In this document: positions 1 through 13,504 of the stretch, one piece after another
Layout: every line of letters starts with the position of its first letter
Numbering within the stretch: the stretch's first letter is position 1
Assembly: GCF_050948215.1 (NCBI RefSeq)
Contig: NW_027488623.1
Span: 124,001 to 188,000 of the forward strand
Length of the DNA stretch: 64,000 nucleotides
Origin: Halictus rubicundus
Taxonomy: Eukaryota > Arthropoda > Insecta > Hymenoptera > Halictidae
Direction: 5' to 3'
Program-made: the position numbers and the translations under genes
Notes under the pieces: model-generated
The model's database searches: none
What the model was told of the DNA's origin: nothing
The model's input: the letters and a program-made list of their open reading frames with translations, nothing else

Positions 1-1425
1 CGATAGAGGATAGGATAGGATGGAGGATAGGATTGGATAGAGGATAGTATAGGATGGAGGATAAGATGGGTTGGAGGACAGGATGGGATTGAGGATACGA
101 TAAGATAGAGGATAGGATAGGATAGAGGATACGATATGATAGATGATAGGATAGGATGGATGGTAGGAGACGATAGAGGATAGGATAGGATGGAGGATAG
201 GATGGGATGGAGGATAGGATAGGATAGATGATTGGATAGGATAGAGGATAGGATATGATAGAGGATAGGATAGGATAGAGGATAGGATAGGATAGATGAT
301 CGGATAGGATAGAGGATAGGATAAGATGGAGGATAGGATAGGATAGAGGATAGGGTAGGATAGAGGATAGGATCGGATAGAGGATAGGATAGGTGATTGG
401 ATAGGATAGAGGATAGGACAGGATAGGACAGAGAATAGGATAGGATAGAGGATAGGTTAGCATAGAGGATAGGATAGGATAGAGGATAGGATGGGATGGA
501 GGATAGGATAAGATAGAGGATAGGATAGGTCAGAGGATAGTATAGGATAGAGGATAGGATAGGATAGATGATTGGATAGGATAGAGGATAGGATATGATA
601 GAGGATAGGATAGGATAGAGGATAGGATAGGATAGATGATCGGATAGGATAGAGGATAGGATAAGATGGAGGATAGGATAGGATAGAGGATAGGGTAGGA
701 TAGAGGATAGGATCGGATAGAGGATAGGATAGGTGATTGGATAGGATAGAGGATAGGACAGGATAGGACAGAGAATAGGATAGGATAGAGGATAGGTTAG
801 CATAGAGGATAGGATAGGATAGAGGATAGGATAGGGTAGAGGATAGGATAGGATAGAGGATAGGATAGGATAGAGGATAGGATCGGATAAAGGATAGGAT
901 AGGGGATTGGATAGGATAGAGGATAGGATAGGATAGAGGATACGATAGGATAGGATAGAGGATAGGATAGGATAGAGGATAGGATATGATAGAGGATAGG
1001 ATAGGATAGAGGATAGGATAGGATAGAGGATAGGATAGGATAGAGGATGGGATAGGATAGAGGATAGGATACGATAGATGATAGGATAGGATAGAGGATA
1101 GGAAAGGATACAGGATAGGATAGGATAGAGGATAGGATAGGATAGAGGATAGGATAGGATAGAGGATAGGATAGGATAGAGGATAGGATATGATAGAGGA
1201 TAGGATAGAGGATAGGATACGATAGAGCATAGGATAGGATAGAGGATAGGATACGATAGAGAATAGGATAGGATAGAGGATGGGAGAGGATAGAGGATAG
1301 GATGCGATAGAGGATAGGATGGGATAGATGGTAAGATACGATAGAGGATAGGATAGGATAGAGGATAGGATACGATAGAGGATAGTATAAGATAGAGGAT
1401 AGGATAGGATAGAGGATAGGATAGG
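1..1425. repeat. Higher-order repeat L1, copy 1
   Basis: Matches 4671-6095 at an offset of 4670 bp almost base for base. Shared landmarks are GGTTGGAGGACAGG, GGTAGGAGACG, GGTTAGCATAG and GATGCGATAG. One visible difference is A at 1190 against G at 5860. The copies part company near 1425 and 6095, where copy 1 goes on to GGTTAGAGG and copy 2 to ATAGTATAG. The left end is cut by the window. Confidence 0.8.
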
Positions 1426-2099
1426 TTAGAGGATAGTATAGGATGGAGGATAAGATAGGAAGGAGGATAGGATGGGATAGTGGATACGATAAGATAGAGG
1501 ATAGGATAGGATAGAGGATACGATATGATACAGGATAGGATAGGATAGATGGTCTGATACGATAGAGGATAGGATAGGATGGAGGATAGGATTGGATAGA
1601 GGATAGTATAGGATGGAGGATAAGATGGGTTGGAGGACAGGATGGGATTGAGGATACGATAAGATAGAGGATAGGATAGGATAGAGGATACGATATGATA
1701 GATGATAGGATAGGATGGATGGTAGGAGACGATAGAGGATAGGATAGGATAGAGGATAGGATGGGATGGAGGATAGGATAAGATAGAGGATATTATAGGT
1801 CAGAGGATACTATAGGATAGAGGATAGGATAGGATAGAGGATTGGATAGGATAGAGGATAGGATATGATAGAGGATAGGATAGGATAGAGGATAGGATAG
1901 GATAGATGATCGGATAGGATAGAGGATAGGATAAGATGGAGGATAGGATAGGATAGAGGATAGGATAGGATAGAGGATAGGATCGGATAGAGGATAGGAT
2001 AGGGGATTGGATAGGATAGAGGGTAGGACAGGATAGGATAGAGAATAGGATAGGATAGAGGATAGGTTAGCATAGAGGATAGGATAGGATAGAGGATAG

Positions 2100-3785
2100 G
2101 ATAGGGTAGAGGATAGGATAGGATAGAGGATAGGATAGGATAGAGGATAGGATCGGATAAAGGATAGGATATGGGATTGGATAGGATAGAGGATAGGATA
2201 GGATAGAGGATACGATAGGATAGGATAGAGGATAGGATAGGATAGAGGATAGGATATGATAGAGGATAGGATAGGATAGAGGATAGGATAGGATAGAGGA
2301 TAGGATAGGATAGAGGATGGGATAGGATAGAGGATAGGATACGATAGATGATAGGATAGGATAGAGGATAGGAAAGGATACAGGATAGGATAGGATAGAG
2401 GATAGGATAGGATAGAGGATAGGATAGGATAGAGGATAGGATAGGATAGAGGATAGGATATGATAGAGGATAGGATAGGATAGAGGATAGGATAGGATAG
2501 AGGATAGGATAGGATAGAGGATGGGATAGGATGGAGGATAGGATCGGATAGAGGATAGGATAGGGGATAGGATAGGATAGAGTATAGGATAGGATAGAGG
2601 ATAGGATACGATAGAGGATAGGATAGGATAGAGGATACGATAGGATAGGATAGAGGATGGGATAGGATAGAGGATTGGATAGGATAGAGGATGGGATATG
2701 ATAGAGGATAGGATAGGATAGAGGATAGGATAGGATAGGTGATCGGATAGGATAGAGGATAGGATAAGATGGAGGACAGGATAGGATAGAGGATAGGATA
2801 GGATAGAGGATAGGATCGGATAGAGGATAGGATAGGTGATTGGATAGGATAGAGGATAGGACAGGATAGGATAGAGAATAGGATAGGATAGAGGATAGGT
2901 TAGGATAGAGGATAGGATAGGATAGAGGATAGGATAGGGTAGAGGATAGGATAGGATAGAGGATAGGATAGGATAGAGGATAGGATCGGATAGAGGATAG
3001 GATAGGGGATTGGATAGGATAGAGGATAGGATAGGATAGAGGATACGATAGGATAGGATAGAGGATAGGATAGGATAGAGGATAGGATAGGATAGAGGAT
3101 AGGATATGATAGAGGATAGGATAGGATAGAGGATAGGAAAGGATACAGGATAGGATAGGATAGAGGATAGGATACGATAGAGGATACGAAAGGATACGAT
3201 AGAGGATACGAAAGGATAGGATACAGGGTAGAATAGGATAGGGGATAGGATAGGATAGAGGATAGGATAGAATAGAGAATATGATACGGTAGACGATGGG
3301 GGATTGGATCGGATACAGGATAGGAGGCGGTAGAGGATAGGATAGGATAGGATAGAGAATAGGATAGGATAGAGGATATATTAGGATAGAGGATAGGATA
3401 GGATAGAGGACAGGATAGGGTAGAGGATAGGATAGGATAGAGGATAGGATAGGATAGAGGATAGGATAGTATAGAGGATAGGATAGGATAGAGGATAGGA
3501 TAGGATAGAGGATAGGATACGATAGAGGATAGGATAGGATCGAGGATAGGAAAGGATAGATGATAGGATAGGATAGAAGATAGCATAGGATAGAGGATAG
3601 GATAGGATAGGATAGAGGATAGGATAGGATAGATGATAGGATATGATAGATGATAGGATAGGATGGATGGTAGGAGACGATAGAGGATAGGATAGGATGG
3701 AGGATAGGATGGGATGGAGGATAGGATAAGATAGAGGATAGGATAGGTCAGAGGATAGTATAGGATAGAGGATAGGATAGGATAG
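2100..3785. repeat. Higher-order repeat L3, copy 1
   Basis: Matches about 8290-9972 at an offset of 6186 bp, with 17-bp unit gains or losses near the left end (the offset is 6203 around 2254). It contains the GATACGGTAGACGAT cassette at 3283 and the unusual stretch 3180-3240 rich in GATACGAAAGG. The two copies diverge at about 3785 and 9972. Ends are approximate. Confidence 0.75.
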
Positions 3786-4670
3786 ATGATTGGATAGGAT
3801 AGAGGATAGGATATGATAGAGGATAGGATAGGATAGAGGATAGGATAGGATAGATGATCGGATAGGATAGAGGATAGGATAAGATGGAGGATAGGATAGG
3901 ATAGAGGATAGGGTAGGATAGAGGATAGGATCGGATAGAGGATAGGATAGGTGATTGGATAGGATAGAGGATAGGACAGGATAGGATAGAGAATAGGATA
4001 GGATAGAGGATAGGTTAGCATAGAGGATAGGATAGGATAGAGGATAGGATAGGGTAGAGGATAGGATAGGATAGAGGATAGGATATGATAGAGGATAGGA
4101 TAGAGGATAGGATACGATAGAGCATAGGATAGGATAGAGGATAGGATACGATAGAGCATAGGATAGGATAGAGGATGGGAGAGGATAAAGGATAGGATAG
4201 GGGATTGGATAGGATAGAGGATAGGATATGATAGAGGATAGGATAGGATAGAGGATAGGATAGGATAGAGGATAGGATAGGATAGAGGATGCGATAGGAT
4301 AGAGGATAGGATATGATAGAGGATAGGATACGATAGAGCATAGGATAGGATAGAGGATAGGATACGATAGAGCATAGGATAGGATAGAGGATGGGAGAGG
4401 ATAGAGGATAGGATGGGATAGAGGATAGGATGGGATAGATGGTAAGATACGATAGAGGATAGGATAGGATAGAGGATAGGATACGATAGAGGATAGTATA
4501 AGATAGAGGATAGGATAGGATAGAGGATAGGATAGGTTAGAGGATAGTATAGGATGGAGGATAAGATGGGTTGGAGGACAGGATGGGATTGAGGATACGA
4601 TAAGATAGAGGATAGGATAGGATAGAGGATACGATATGATACAGGATAGGATAGCATAGATGGTCTGATA

Positions 4671-6095
4671 CGATAGAGGATAGGATAGGATGGAGGATAG
4701 GATTGGATAGAGGATAGTATAGGATGGAGGATAAGATGGGTTGGAGGACAGGATGGGATTGAGGATACGATAAGATAGAGGATAGGATAGGATAGAGGAT
4801 ACGATATGATAGATGATAGGATAGGATGGATGGTAGGAGACGATAGAGGATAGGATAGGATGGAGGATAGGATGGGATGGAGGATAGGATAGGATAGATG
4901 ATTGGATAGGATAGAGGATAGGATATGATAGAGGATAGGATAGGATAGAGGATAGGATAGGATAGATGATCGGATAGGATAGAGGATAGGATAAGATGGA
5001 GGATAGGATAGGATAGAGGATAGGGTAGGATAGAGGATAGGATCGGATAGAGGATAGGATAGGTGATTGGATAGGATAGAGGATAGGACAGGATAGGACA
5101 GAGAATAGGATAGGATAGAGGATAGGTTAGCATAGAGGATAGGATAGGATAGAGGATAGGATGGGATGGAGGATAGGATAAGATAGAGGATAGGATAGGT
5201 CAGAGGATAGTATAGGATAGAGGATAGGATAGGATAGATGATTGGATAGGATAGAGGATAGGATATGATAGAGGATAGGATAGGATAGAGGATAGGATAG
5301 GATAGATGATCGGATAGGATAGAGGATAGGATAAGATGGAGGATAGGATAGGATAGAGGATAGGGTAGGATAGAGGATAGGATCGGATAGAGGATAGGAT
5401 AGGTGATTGGATAGGATAGAGGATAGGACAGGATAGGACAGAGAATAGGATAGGATAGAGGATAGGTTAGCATAGAGGATAGGATAGGATAGAGGATAGG
5501 ATAGGGTAGAGGATAGGATAGGATAGAGGATAGGATAGGATAGAGGATAGGATCGGATAAAGGATAGGATAGGGGATTGGATAGGATAGAGGATAGGATA
5601 GGATAGAGGATACGATAGGATAGGATAGAGGATAGGATAGGATAGAGGATAGGATATGATAGAGGATAGGATAGGATAGAGGATAGGATAGGATAGAGGA
5701 TAGGATAGGATAGAGGATGGGATAGGATAGAGGATAGGATACGATAGATGATAGGATAGGATAGAGGATAGGAAAGGATACAGGATAGGATAGGATAGAG
5801 GATAGGATAGGATAGAGGATAGGATAGGATAGAGGATAGGATAGGATAGGGGATAGGATATGATAGAGGATAGGATAGAGGATAGGATACGATAGAGCAT
5901 AGGATAGGATAGAGGATAGGATACGATAGAGAATAGGATAGGATAGAGGATGGGAGAGGATAGAGGATAGGATGCGATAGAGGATAGGATGGGATAGATG
6001 GTAAGATACGATAGAGGATAGGATAGGATAGAGGATAGGATACGATAGAGGATAGTATAAGATAGAGGATAGGATAGGATAGAGGATAGGATAGT
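4671..6095. repeat. Higher-order repeat L1, copy 2
   Basis: Second copy of the block at 1-1425. Its right end at about 6060-6095 abuts the start of block L2 (about 6090), so this point is a junction between two independently duplicated segments. Confidence 0.8.
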
Positions 6096-8480
6096 ATAGA
6101 GGATAGGATAGGATAGAGGATAGGATAGGATAGAGGATAGGATAGGATAGAGGATAGGATACGATAGAGGATAGGATAGGATAGAGGATAGGAAAGGATA
6201 GATGATAGGATAGGATAGAAGATAGCATAGGATAGAGGATAGGATAGGATAGGATAGAGGATAGGATAGGATAGATGATAGGATAGGATAGAGCATAGGA
6301 TACGATAGAGGATAGGATAGGATAGAGGATAGGATAGGGCATTGTATAGGATAGAGGATAGGATATGATAGAGGATAGGATAGGATAGAGGATAGCATAG
6401 GGGATTGGATAGGATAGAGGATAGGAGACGATATGAGGATACAATAGGATAGAGGATAGGATAGGATAGAGGATAGGATATGATAGAGGATAGGAGAGGA
6501 TAGAGGATAGGATAGGATAGAGGATAGGATAGGATAGAGGATAGGATATGATAGAGGATAGGATAGAGGATAGGATACGATAGAGCATAGGATAGGATAG
6601 AGGATAGGATACGATAGAGCATAGGATAGGATAGAGGATGGGAGAGGATAGAGGATAGGATGCGATAGAGGATAGGATGGGATAGATGGTAAGATACGAT
6701 AGAGGATAGGATAGGATAGAGGATAGTATAAGATAGAGGATAGGATAGGATAGAGGATAGGATAGGTTAGAGGATAGTATAGGATGGAGGATAAGATAGG
6801 AAGGAGGATAGGATGGGATAGTGGATACGATAAGATAGAGGATAGGATAGGATAGAGGATACGATATGATACAGGATAGGATAGGATAGATGGTCTGATA
6901 CGATAGAGGATAGGATAGGATGGAGGATAGGATTGGATAGAGGATAGTATAGGATGGAGGATAAGATGGGTTGGAGGACAGGATGGGATTGAGGATACGA
7001 TAAGATAGAGGATAGGATAGGATAGAGGATACGATATGATAGATGATAGGATAGGATGGATGGTAGGAGACGATAGAGGATAGGATAGGATAGAGGATAG
7101 GATAGGATAGAGGATACGATATGATAGAGGATAGGATAGGATAGAGGATAGGATAGGATAGAGGATAGGATAGGATAGAGGATGGGATAGGATAGAGGAT
7201 AGGATACGATAGATGATAGGATAGGATAGAGGATAGGAAAGGATACAGGATAGGATAGGATAGAGGATAGGATAGGATAGAGGATAGGATAGGATAGAGG
7301 ATAGGATAGGATAGAGGATAGGATAGGATAGAGGATAGGATATGATAGAGGATAGGATAGAGGATAGGATACGATAGAGCATAGGATAGGATAGAGGATA
7401 GGATACGATAGAGCATAGGATAGGATAGAGGATAGGATACGATAGAGCATAGGATAGGATAGAGGATGGGAGAGGATAGAGGATAGGATGCGATAGAGGA
7501 TAGGATGGGATAGATGGTAAGATACGATAGAGGATAGGATAGGATAGAGGATAGGATACGATAGAGGATAGTATAAGATAGAGGATAGGATAGGATAGAG
7601 GATAGGATAGGTTAGAGGATAGTATAGGATGGAGGATAAGATAGGAAGGAGGATAGGATGGGATAGTGGATACGATAAGATAGAGGATAGGATAGGATAG
7701 AGGATACGATATGATACAGGATAGGATAGGATAGATGGTCTGATACGATAGAGGATAGGATAGGATGGAGGATAGGATTGGATAGAGGATAGTATAGGAT
7801 GGAGGATAAGATGGGTTGGAGGACAGGATGGGATTGAGGATACGATAAGATAGAGGATAGGATAGGATAGAGGATACGATATGATAGATGATAGTATAGG
7901 ATGGATGGTAGGAGACGATAGAGGATAGGATAGGATGGAGGATAGGATGGGATGGAGGATAGGATAAGATAGAGGATAGGATAGGTCAGAGGATACTATA
8001 GGATAGAGGATAGGATAGGATAGAGGATTGGATAGGATAGAGGATAGGATATGATAGAGGATAGGATAGGATAGAGGATAGGATAGGATAGATGATCGGA
8101 TAGGATAGAGGATAGGATAAGATGGAGGATAGGATAGGATAGAGGATAGGATAGGATAGAGGATAGGATCGGATAGAGGATAGGATAGGTGATTGGATAG
8201 GATAGAGGATAGGACAGGATAGGATAGAGAATAGGATAGGATAGAGGATAGGTTAGGATAGAGGATAGGATAGGATAGAGGATAGGATAGGGTAGAGGAT
8301 AGGATAGGATAGAGGAGAGGATAGGATAGAGGATAGGATCGGATAGAGGATAGGATAGGGGATTGGATAGGATAGAGGATAGGATAGGATAGAGGGTACG
8401 ATATGATAGGATAGAGGATAGGATAGGATAGAGGATAGGATAGGATAGAGGATAGGATATGATAGAGGATAGGATAGGAT
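6090..8480. repeat. Higher-order repeat L2, copy 1
   Basis: About 2.4 kb that recurs at about 10863-13253 at a constant offset of 4773 bp. I checked landmarks at 6093 (AGTATAG), 6341 (ATTGTATAGG), 6901 and 7746 (CGATAGAGG before GGATTGG), 8311 (AGAGGAGAGG) and 8395 (GGTACGATATG). The constant offset means almost no indels, so the duplication is probably recent. Inside each copy there is a smaller local repeat with 845-bp spacing (6901/7746 and 11674/12519). Confidence 0.82.
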
Positions 8481-9972
8481 AGAGGATAGGATAGGATAGA
8501 GGATGGGATAGGATAGAGGATAGGATACGATAGATGATAGGATAGGATAGAGGATAGGAAAGGATACAGGATAGGATAGGATAGAGGATAGGATAGGATA
8601 GAGGATAGGATAGGATAGAGGATAGGATAGGATAGAGGATAGGATATGATAGAGGATAGGATAGGATAGAGGATAGGATAGGATAGAGGATAGGATAGGA
8701 TAGAGGATGGGATAGGATGGAGGATAGGATCGGATAGAGGATAGGATAGGGGATAGGATAGGATAGAGTATAGGATAGGATAGAGGATAGGATACGATAG
8801 AGGATAGGATAGGATAGAGGATACGATAGGATAGGATAGAGGATGGGATAGGATAGAGGATTGGATAGGATAGAGGATGGGATATGATAGAGGATAGGAT
8901 AGGATAGAGGATAGGATAGGATAGGTGATCGGATAGGATAGAGGATAGGATAAGATGGAGGATAGGATAGGATAGAGGATAGGATAGGATAGAGGATAGG
9001 ATCGGATAGAGGATAGGATAGGTGATTGGATAGGATAGAGGATAGGACAGGATAGGATAGAGAATAGGATAGGATAGAGGATAGGTTAGGATAGAGGATA
9101 GGATAGGATAGAGGATAGGATAGGGTAGAGGATAGGATAGGATAGAGGATAGGATAGGATAGAGGATAGGATCGGATAGAGGATAGGATAGGGGATTGGA
9201 TAGGATAGAGGATAGGATAGGATAGAGGATACGATAGGATAGGATAGAGGATAGGATAGGATAGAGGATAGGATAGGATAGAGGATAGGATATGATAGAG
9301 GATAGGATAGGATAGAGGATAGGAAAGGATACAGGATAGGATAGGATAGAGGATAGGATACGATAGAGGATACGAAAGGATACGATAGAGGATACGAAAG
9401 GATAGGATACAGGGTAGAATAGGATAGGGGATAGGAAAGGATAGAGGATAGGATAGAATAGAGAATATGATACGGTAGACGATGGGGGATTGGATCGGAT
9501 ACAGGATAGGAGGCGGTAGAGGATAGGATAGGATAGGATAGAGAATAGGATAGGATAGAGGATATATTAGGATAGAGGATAGGATAGGATAGAGGACAGG
9601 ATAGGGTAGAGGATAGGATAGGATAGAGGATAGGATAGGATAGAGGATAGGATAGTATAGAGGATAGGATAGGATAGAGGATAGGATAGGATAGAGGATA
9701 GGATACGATAGAGGATAGGATAGGATCGAGGATAGGAAAGGATAGATGATAGGATAGGATAGAATATAGCATAGGATAGAGGATAGGATAGGATAGGATA
9801 GAGGATAGGATAGGATAGATGATAGGATATGATAGATGATAGGATAGGATGGATGGTAGGAGACGATAGAGGATAGGATAGGATGGAGGATAGGATGGGA
9901 TGGAGGATAGGATAAGATAGAGGATAGGATAGGTCAGAGGATAGTATAGGATAGAGGATAGGATAGGATAGA
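8290..9972. repeat. Higher-order repeat L3, copy 2
   Basis: Second copy of the block at about 2100-3785. It carries the cassette at 9469. It overlaps the right end of L2 copy 1 by about 200 bp, as expected where duplications are nested. Confidence 0.75.
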
Positions 9973-10680
9973 GTATAGGATAGGATAGAGGATAGGATAG
10001 GATAGAGGATAGGATAAGATGGAGGATAGGATAGGATAGAGGATAGGATAGGATAGAGGATAGGATCGGATAGAGGATAGGATAGGTGATTGGATAGGAT
10101 AGAGGATAGGACAGGATAGGATAGAGAATAGGATAGGATAGAGGATAGGTTAGGATAGAGGATAGGATAGGATAGAGGATAGGATAGGGTAGAGGATAGG
10201 ATAGGATAGAGGATAGGATAGGATAGAGGATAGGATAGGATAGAGGATAGGATAGGATAGAGGATAGGATCGGATAGAGGATAGGATAGGGGATTGGATA
10301 GGATAGAGGATAGGATAGGATAGAGGGTACGATAGGATAGGATAGAGGATAGGATAGGATAGAGGATAGGATAGGATAGAGGATAGGATAGGATAGAGGA
10401 TAGGATAGGGGATTGGATAGGATAGAGGATAGGATAGGATAGAGGGTACGATAGGATAGGATAGAGGATAGGATAGGATAGAGGATAGGATAGGATAGAG
10501 GATAGGATATGATAGAGGATAGGATAGGATAGAGGATAGGAAAGGATACAGGATAGGATAGGATAGAGGATAGGATAGGATAGAGCATAGGATACGATAG
10601 AGGATACGAAAGGATAGGATACAGGGTAGAATAGGATAGGGGATAGGATAGGATAGAGGATAGGATAGAATTGAGAATAT

Positions 10681-10735
10681 GATACGGTAGACGATGGGGG
10701 ATTGGATCGGATACAGGATAGGAGGCGGTAGAGGA
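10681..10735. repeat. Recurrent diagnostic cassette (representative copy)
   Basis: A stretch of about 55 bp that departs most from the 17-bp consensus. It contains GATACGGTAGACGAT, then GGGGGATTGGATCGG, ATACAGGATAGG and AGGCGGTAGAGG in fixed order. I count 14 copies, starting near 3283, 9469, 10681, 13404, 14075, 23234, 24952, 26205, 27157, 29964, 34235, 50588, 53139 and 54773. The last three share private changes (GTAGACCAT, GGAGACGG). It is useful as a landmark for higher-order structure. No function is claimed. Confidence 0.85.
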
Positions 10736-10862
10736 TAGGATAGGATAGGATAGAGAATAGGATAGGATAGAGGATATATTAGGATAGAGGATAGGATAGG
10801 ATAGAGGACAGGATAGGGTAGAGGATAGGATAGGATAGAGGATAGGATAGGATAGAGGATAG

Positions 10863-13253
10863 GATAGTATAGAGGATAGGATAGGATAGAGGATAGGATA
10901 GGATAGAGGATAGGATAGGATAGAGGATAGGATACGATAGAGGATAGGATAGGATAGAGGATAGGAAAGGATAGATGATAGGATAGGATAGAAGATAGCA
11001 TAGGATAGAGGATAGGATAGGATAGGATAGAGGATAGGATAGGATAGATGATAGGATAGGATAGAGCATAGGATACGATAGAGGATAGGATAGGATAGAG
11101 GATAGGATAGGGCATTGTATAGGATAGAGGATAGGATATGATAGAGGATAGGATAGGATAGAGGATAGCATAGGGGATTGGATAGGATAGAGGATAGGAG
11201 ACGATATGAGGATACAATAGGATAGAGGATAGGATAGGATAGAGGATAGGATATGATAGAGGATAGGAGAGGATAGAGGATAGGATAGGATAGAGGATAG
11301 GATAGGATAGAGGATAGGATATGATAGAGGATAGGATAGAGGATAGGATACGATAGAGCATAGGATAGGATAGAGGATAGGATACGATAGAGCATAGGAT
11401 AGGATAGAGGATGGGAGAGGATAGAGGATAGGATGCGATAGAGGATAGGATGGGATAGATGGTAAGATACGATAGAGGATAGGATAGGATAGAGGATAGT
11501 ATAAGATAGAGGATAGGATAGGATAGAGGATAGGATAGGTTAGAGGATAGTATAGGATGGAGGATAAGATAGGAAGGAGGATAGGATGGGATAGTGGATA
11601 CGATAAGATAGAGGATAGGATAGGATAGAGGATACGATATGATACAGGATAGGATAGGATAGATGGTCTGATACGATAGAGGATAGGATAGGATGGAGGA
11701 TAGGATTGGATAGAGGATAGTATAGGATGGAGGATAAGATGGGTTGGAGGACAGGATGGGATTGAGGATACGATAAGATAGAGGATAGGATAGGATAGAG
11801 GATACGATATGATAGATGATAGGATAGGATGGATGGTAGGAGACGATAGAGGATAGGATAGGATAGAGGATAGGATAGGATAGAGGATACGATATGATAG
11901 AGGATAGGATAGGATAGAGGATAGGATAGGATAGAGGATAGGATAGGATAGAGGATGGGATAGGATAGAGGATAGGATACGATAGATGATAGGATAGGAT
12001 AGAGGATAGGAAAGGATACAGGATAGGATAGGATAGAGGATAGGATAGGATAGAGGATAGGATAGGATAGAGGATAGGATAGGATAGAGGATAGGATAGG
12101 ATAGAGGATAGGATATGATAGAGGATAGGATAGAGGATAGGATACGATAGAGCATAGGATAGGATAGAGGATAGGATACGATAGAGCATAGGATAGGATA
12201 GAGGATAGGATACGATAGAGCATAGGATAGGATAGAGGATGGGAGAGGATAGAGGATAGGATGCGATAGAGGATAGGATGGGATAGATGGTAAGATACGA
12301 TAGAGGATAGGATAGGATAGAGGATAGGATACGATAGAGGATAGTATAAGATAGAGGATAGGATAGGATAGAGGATAGGATAGGTTAGAGGATAGTATAG
12401 GATGGAGGATAAGATAGGAAGGAGGATAGGATGGGATAGTGGATACGATAAGATAGAGGATAGGATAGGATAGAGGATACGATATGATACAGGATAGGAT
12501 AGGATAGATGGTCTGATACGATAGAGGATAGGATAGGATGGAGGATAGGATTGGATAGAGGATAGTATAGGATGGAGGATAAGATGGGTTGGAGGACAGG
12601 ATGGGATTGAGGATACGATAAGATAGAGGATAGGATAGGATAGAGGATACGATATGATAGATGATAGTATAGGATGGATGGTAGGAGACGATAGAGGATA
12701 GGATAGGATGGAGGATAGGATGGGATGGAGGATAGGATAAGATAGAGGATAGGATAGGTCAGAGGATACTATAGGATAGAGGATAGGATAGGATAGAGGA
12801 TTGGATAGGATAGAGGATAGGATATGATAGAGGATAGGATAGGATAGAGGATAGGATAGGATAGATGATCGGATAGGATAGAGGATAGGATAAGATGGAG
12901 GATAGGATAGGATAGAGGATAGGATAGGATAGAGGATAGGATCGGATAGAGGATAGGATAGGTGATTGGATAGGATAGAGGATAGGACAGGATAGGATAG
13001 AGAATAGGATAGGATAGAGGATAGGTTAGGATAGAGGATAGGATAGGATAGAGGATAGGATAGGGTAGAGGATAGGATAGGATAGAGGAGAGGATAGGAT
13101 AGAGGATAGGATAGGATAGAGGATAGGATAGGGGATTGGATAGGATAGAGGATAGGATAGGATAGAGGGTACGATATGATAGGATAGAGGATAGGATAGG
13201 ATAGAGGATAGGATAGGATAGAGGATAGGATATGATAGAGGATAGGATAGGAT
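10863..13253. repeat. Higher-order repeat L2, copy 2
   Basis: Second copy of about 6090-8480. One substitution is seen against copy 1: a GATCGG variant at about 8330 is canonical GATAGG here. The copies diverge beyond about 13253, where copy 2 continues into GGAAAGGATACAGG and copy 1 into GGATGGGATAGG. Confidence 0.82.
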
Positions 13254-13504
13254 AGAGGATAGGAAAGGATACAGGATAGGATAGGATAGAGGATAGGATA
13301 GGATAGAGCATAGGATACGATAGAGGATACGAAAGGATAGGATACAGGGTAGAATAGGATAGGGGATAGGATAGGATAGAGGATAGGATAGAATTGAGAA
13401 TATGATACGGTAGACGATGGGGGATTGGATCGGATACAGGATAGGAGGCGGTAGAGGATAGGATAGGATAGGATAGAGAATAGGATAGGATAGAGGATAT
13501 ATTA

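Noticed and set aside
2900..6622. 1,240-codon minus-strand open frame made of SYPLSYPIL-type repeats (also 44902-48396, 38239-40659 and dozens more)
   Set aside because: The 17-bp unit has no stop codon on this strand in any frame, so such frames are inevitable. Overlapping frames give the same peptide, no promoter or unique sequence is present, and frames start and stop at random variants.
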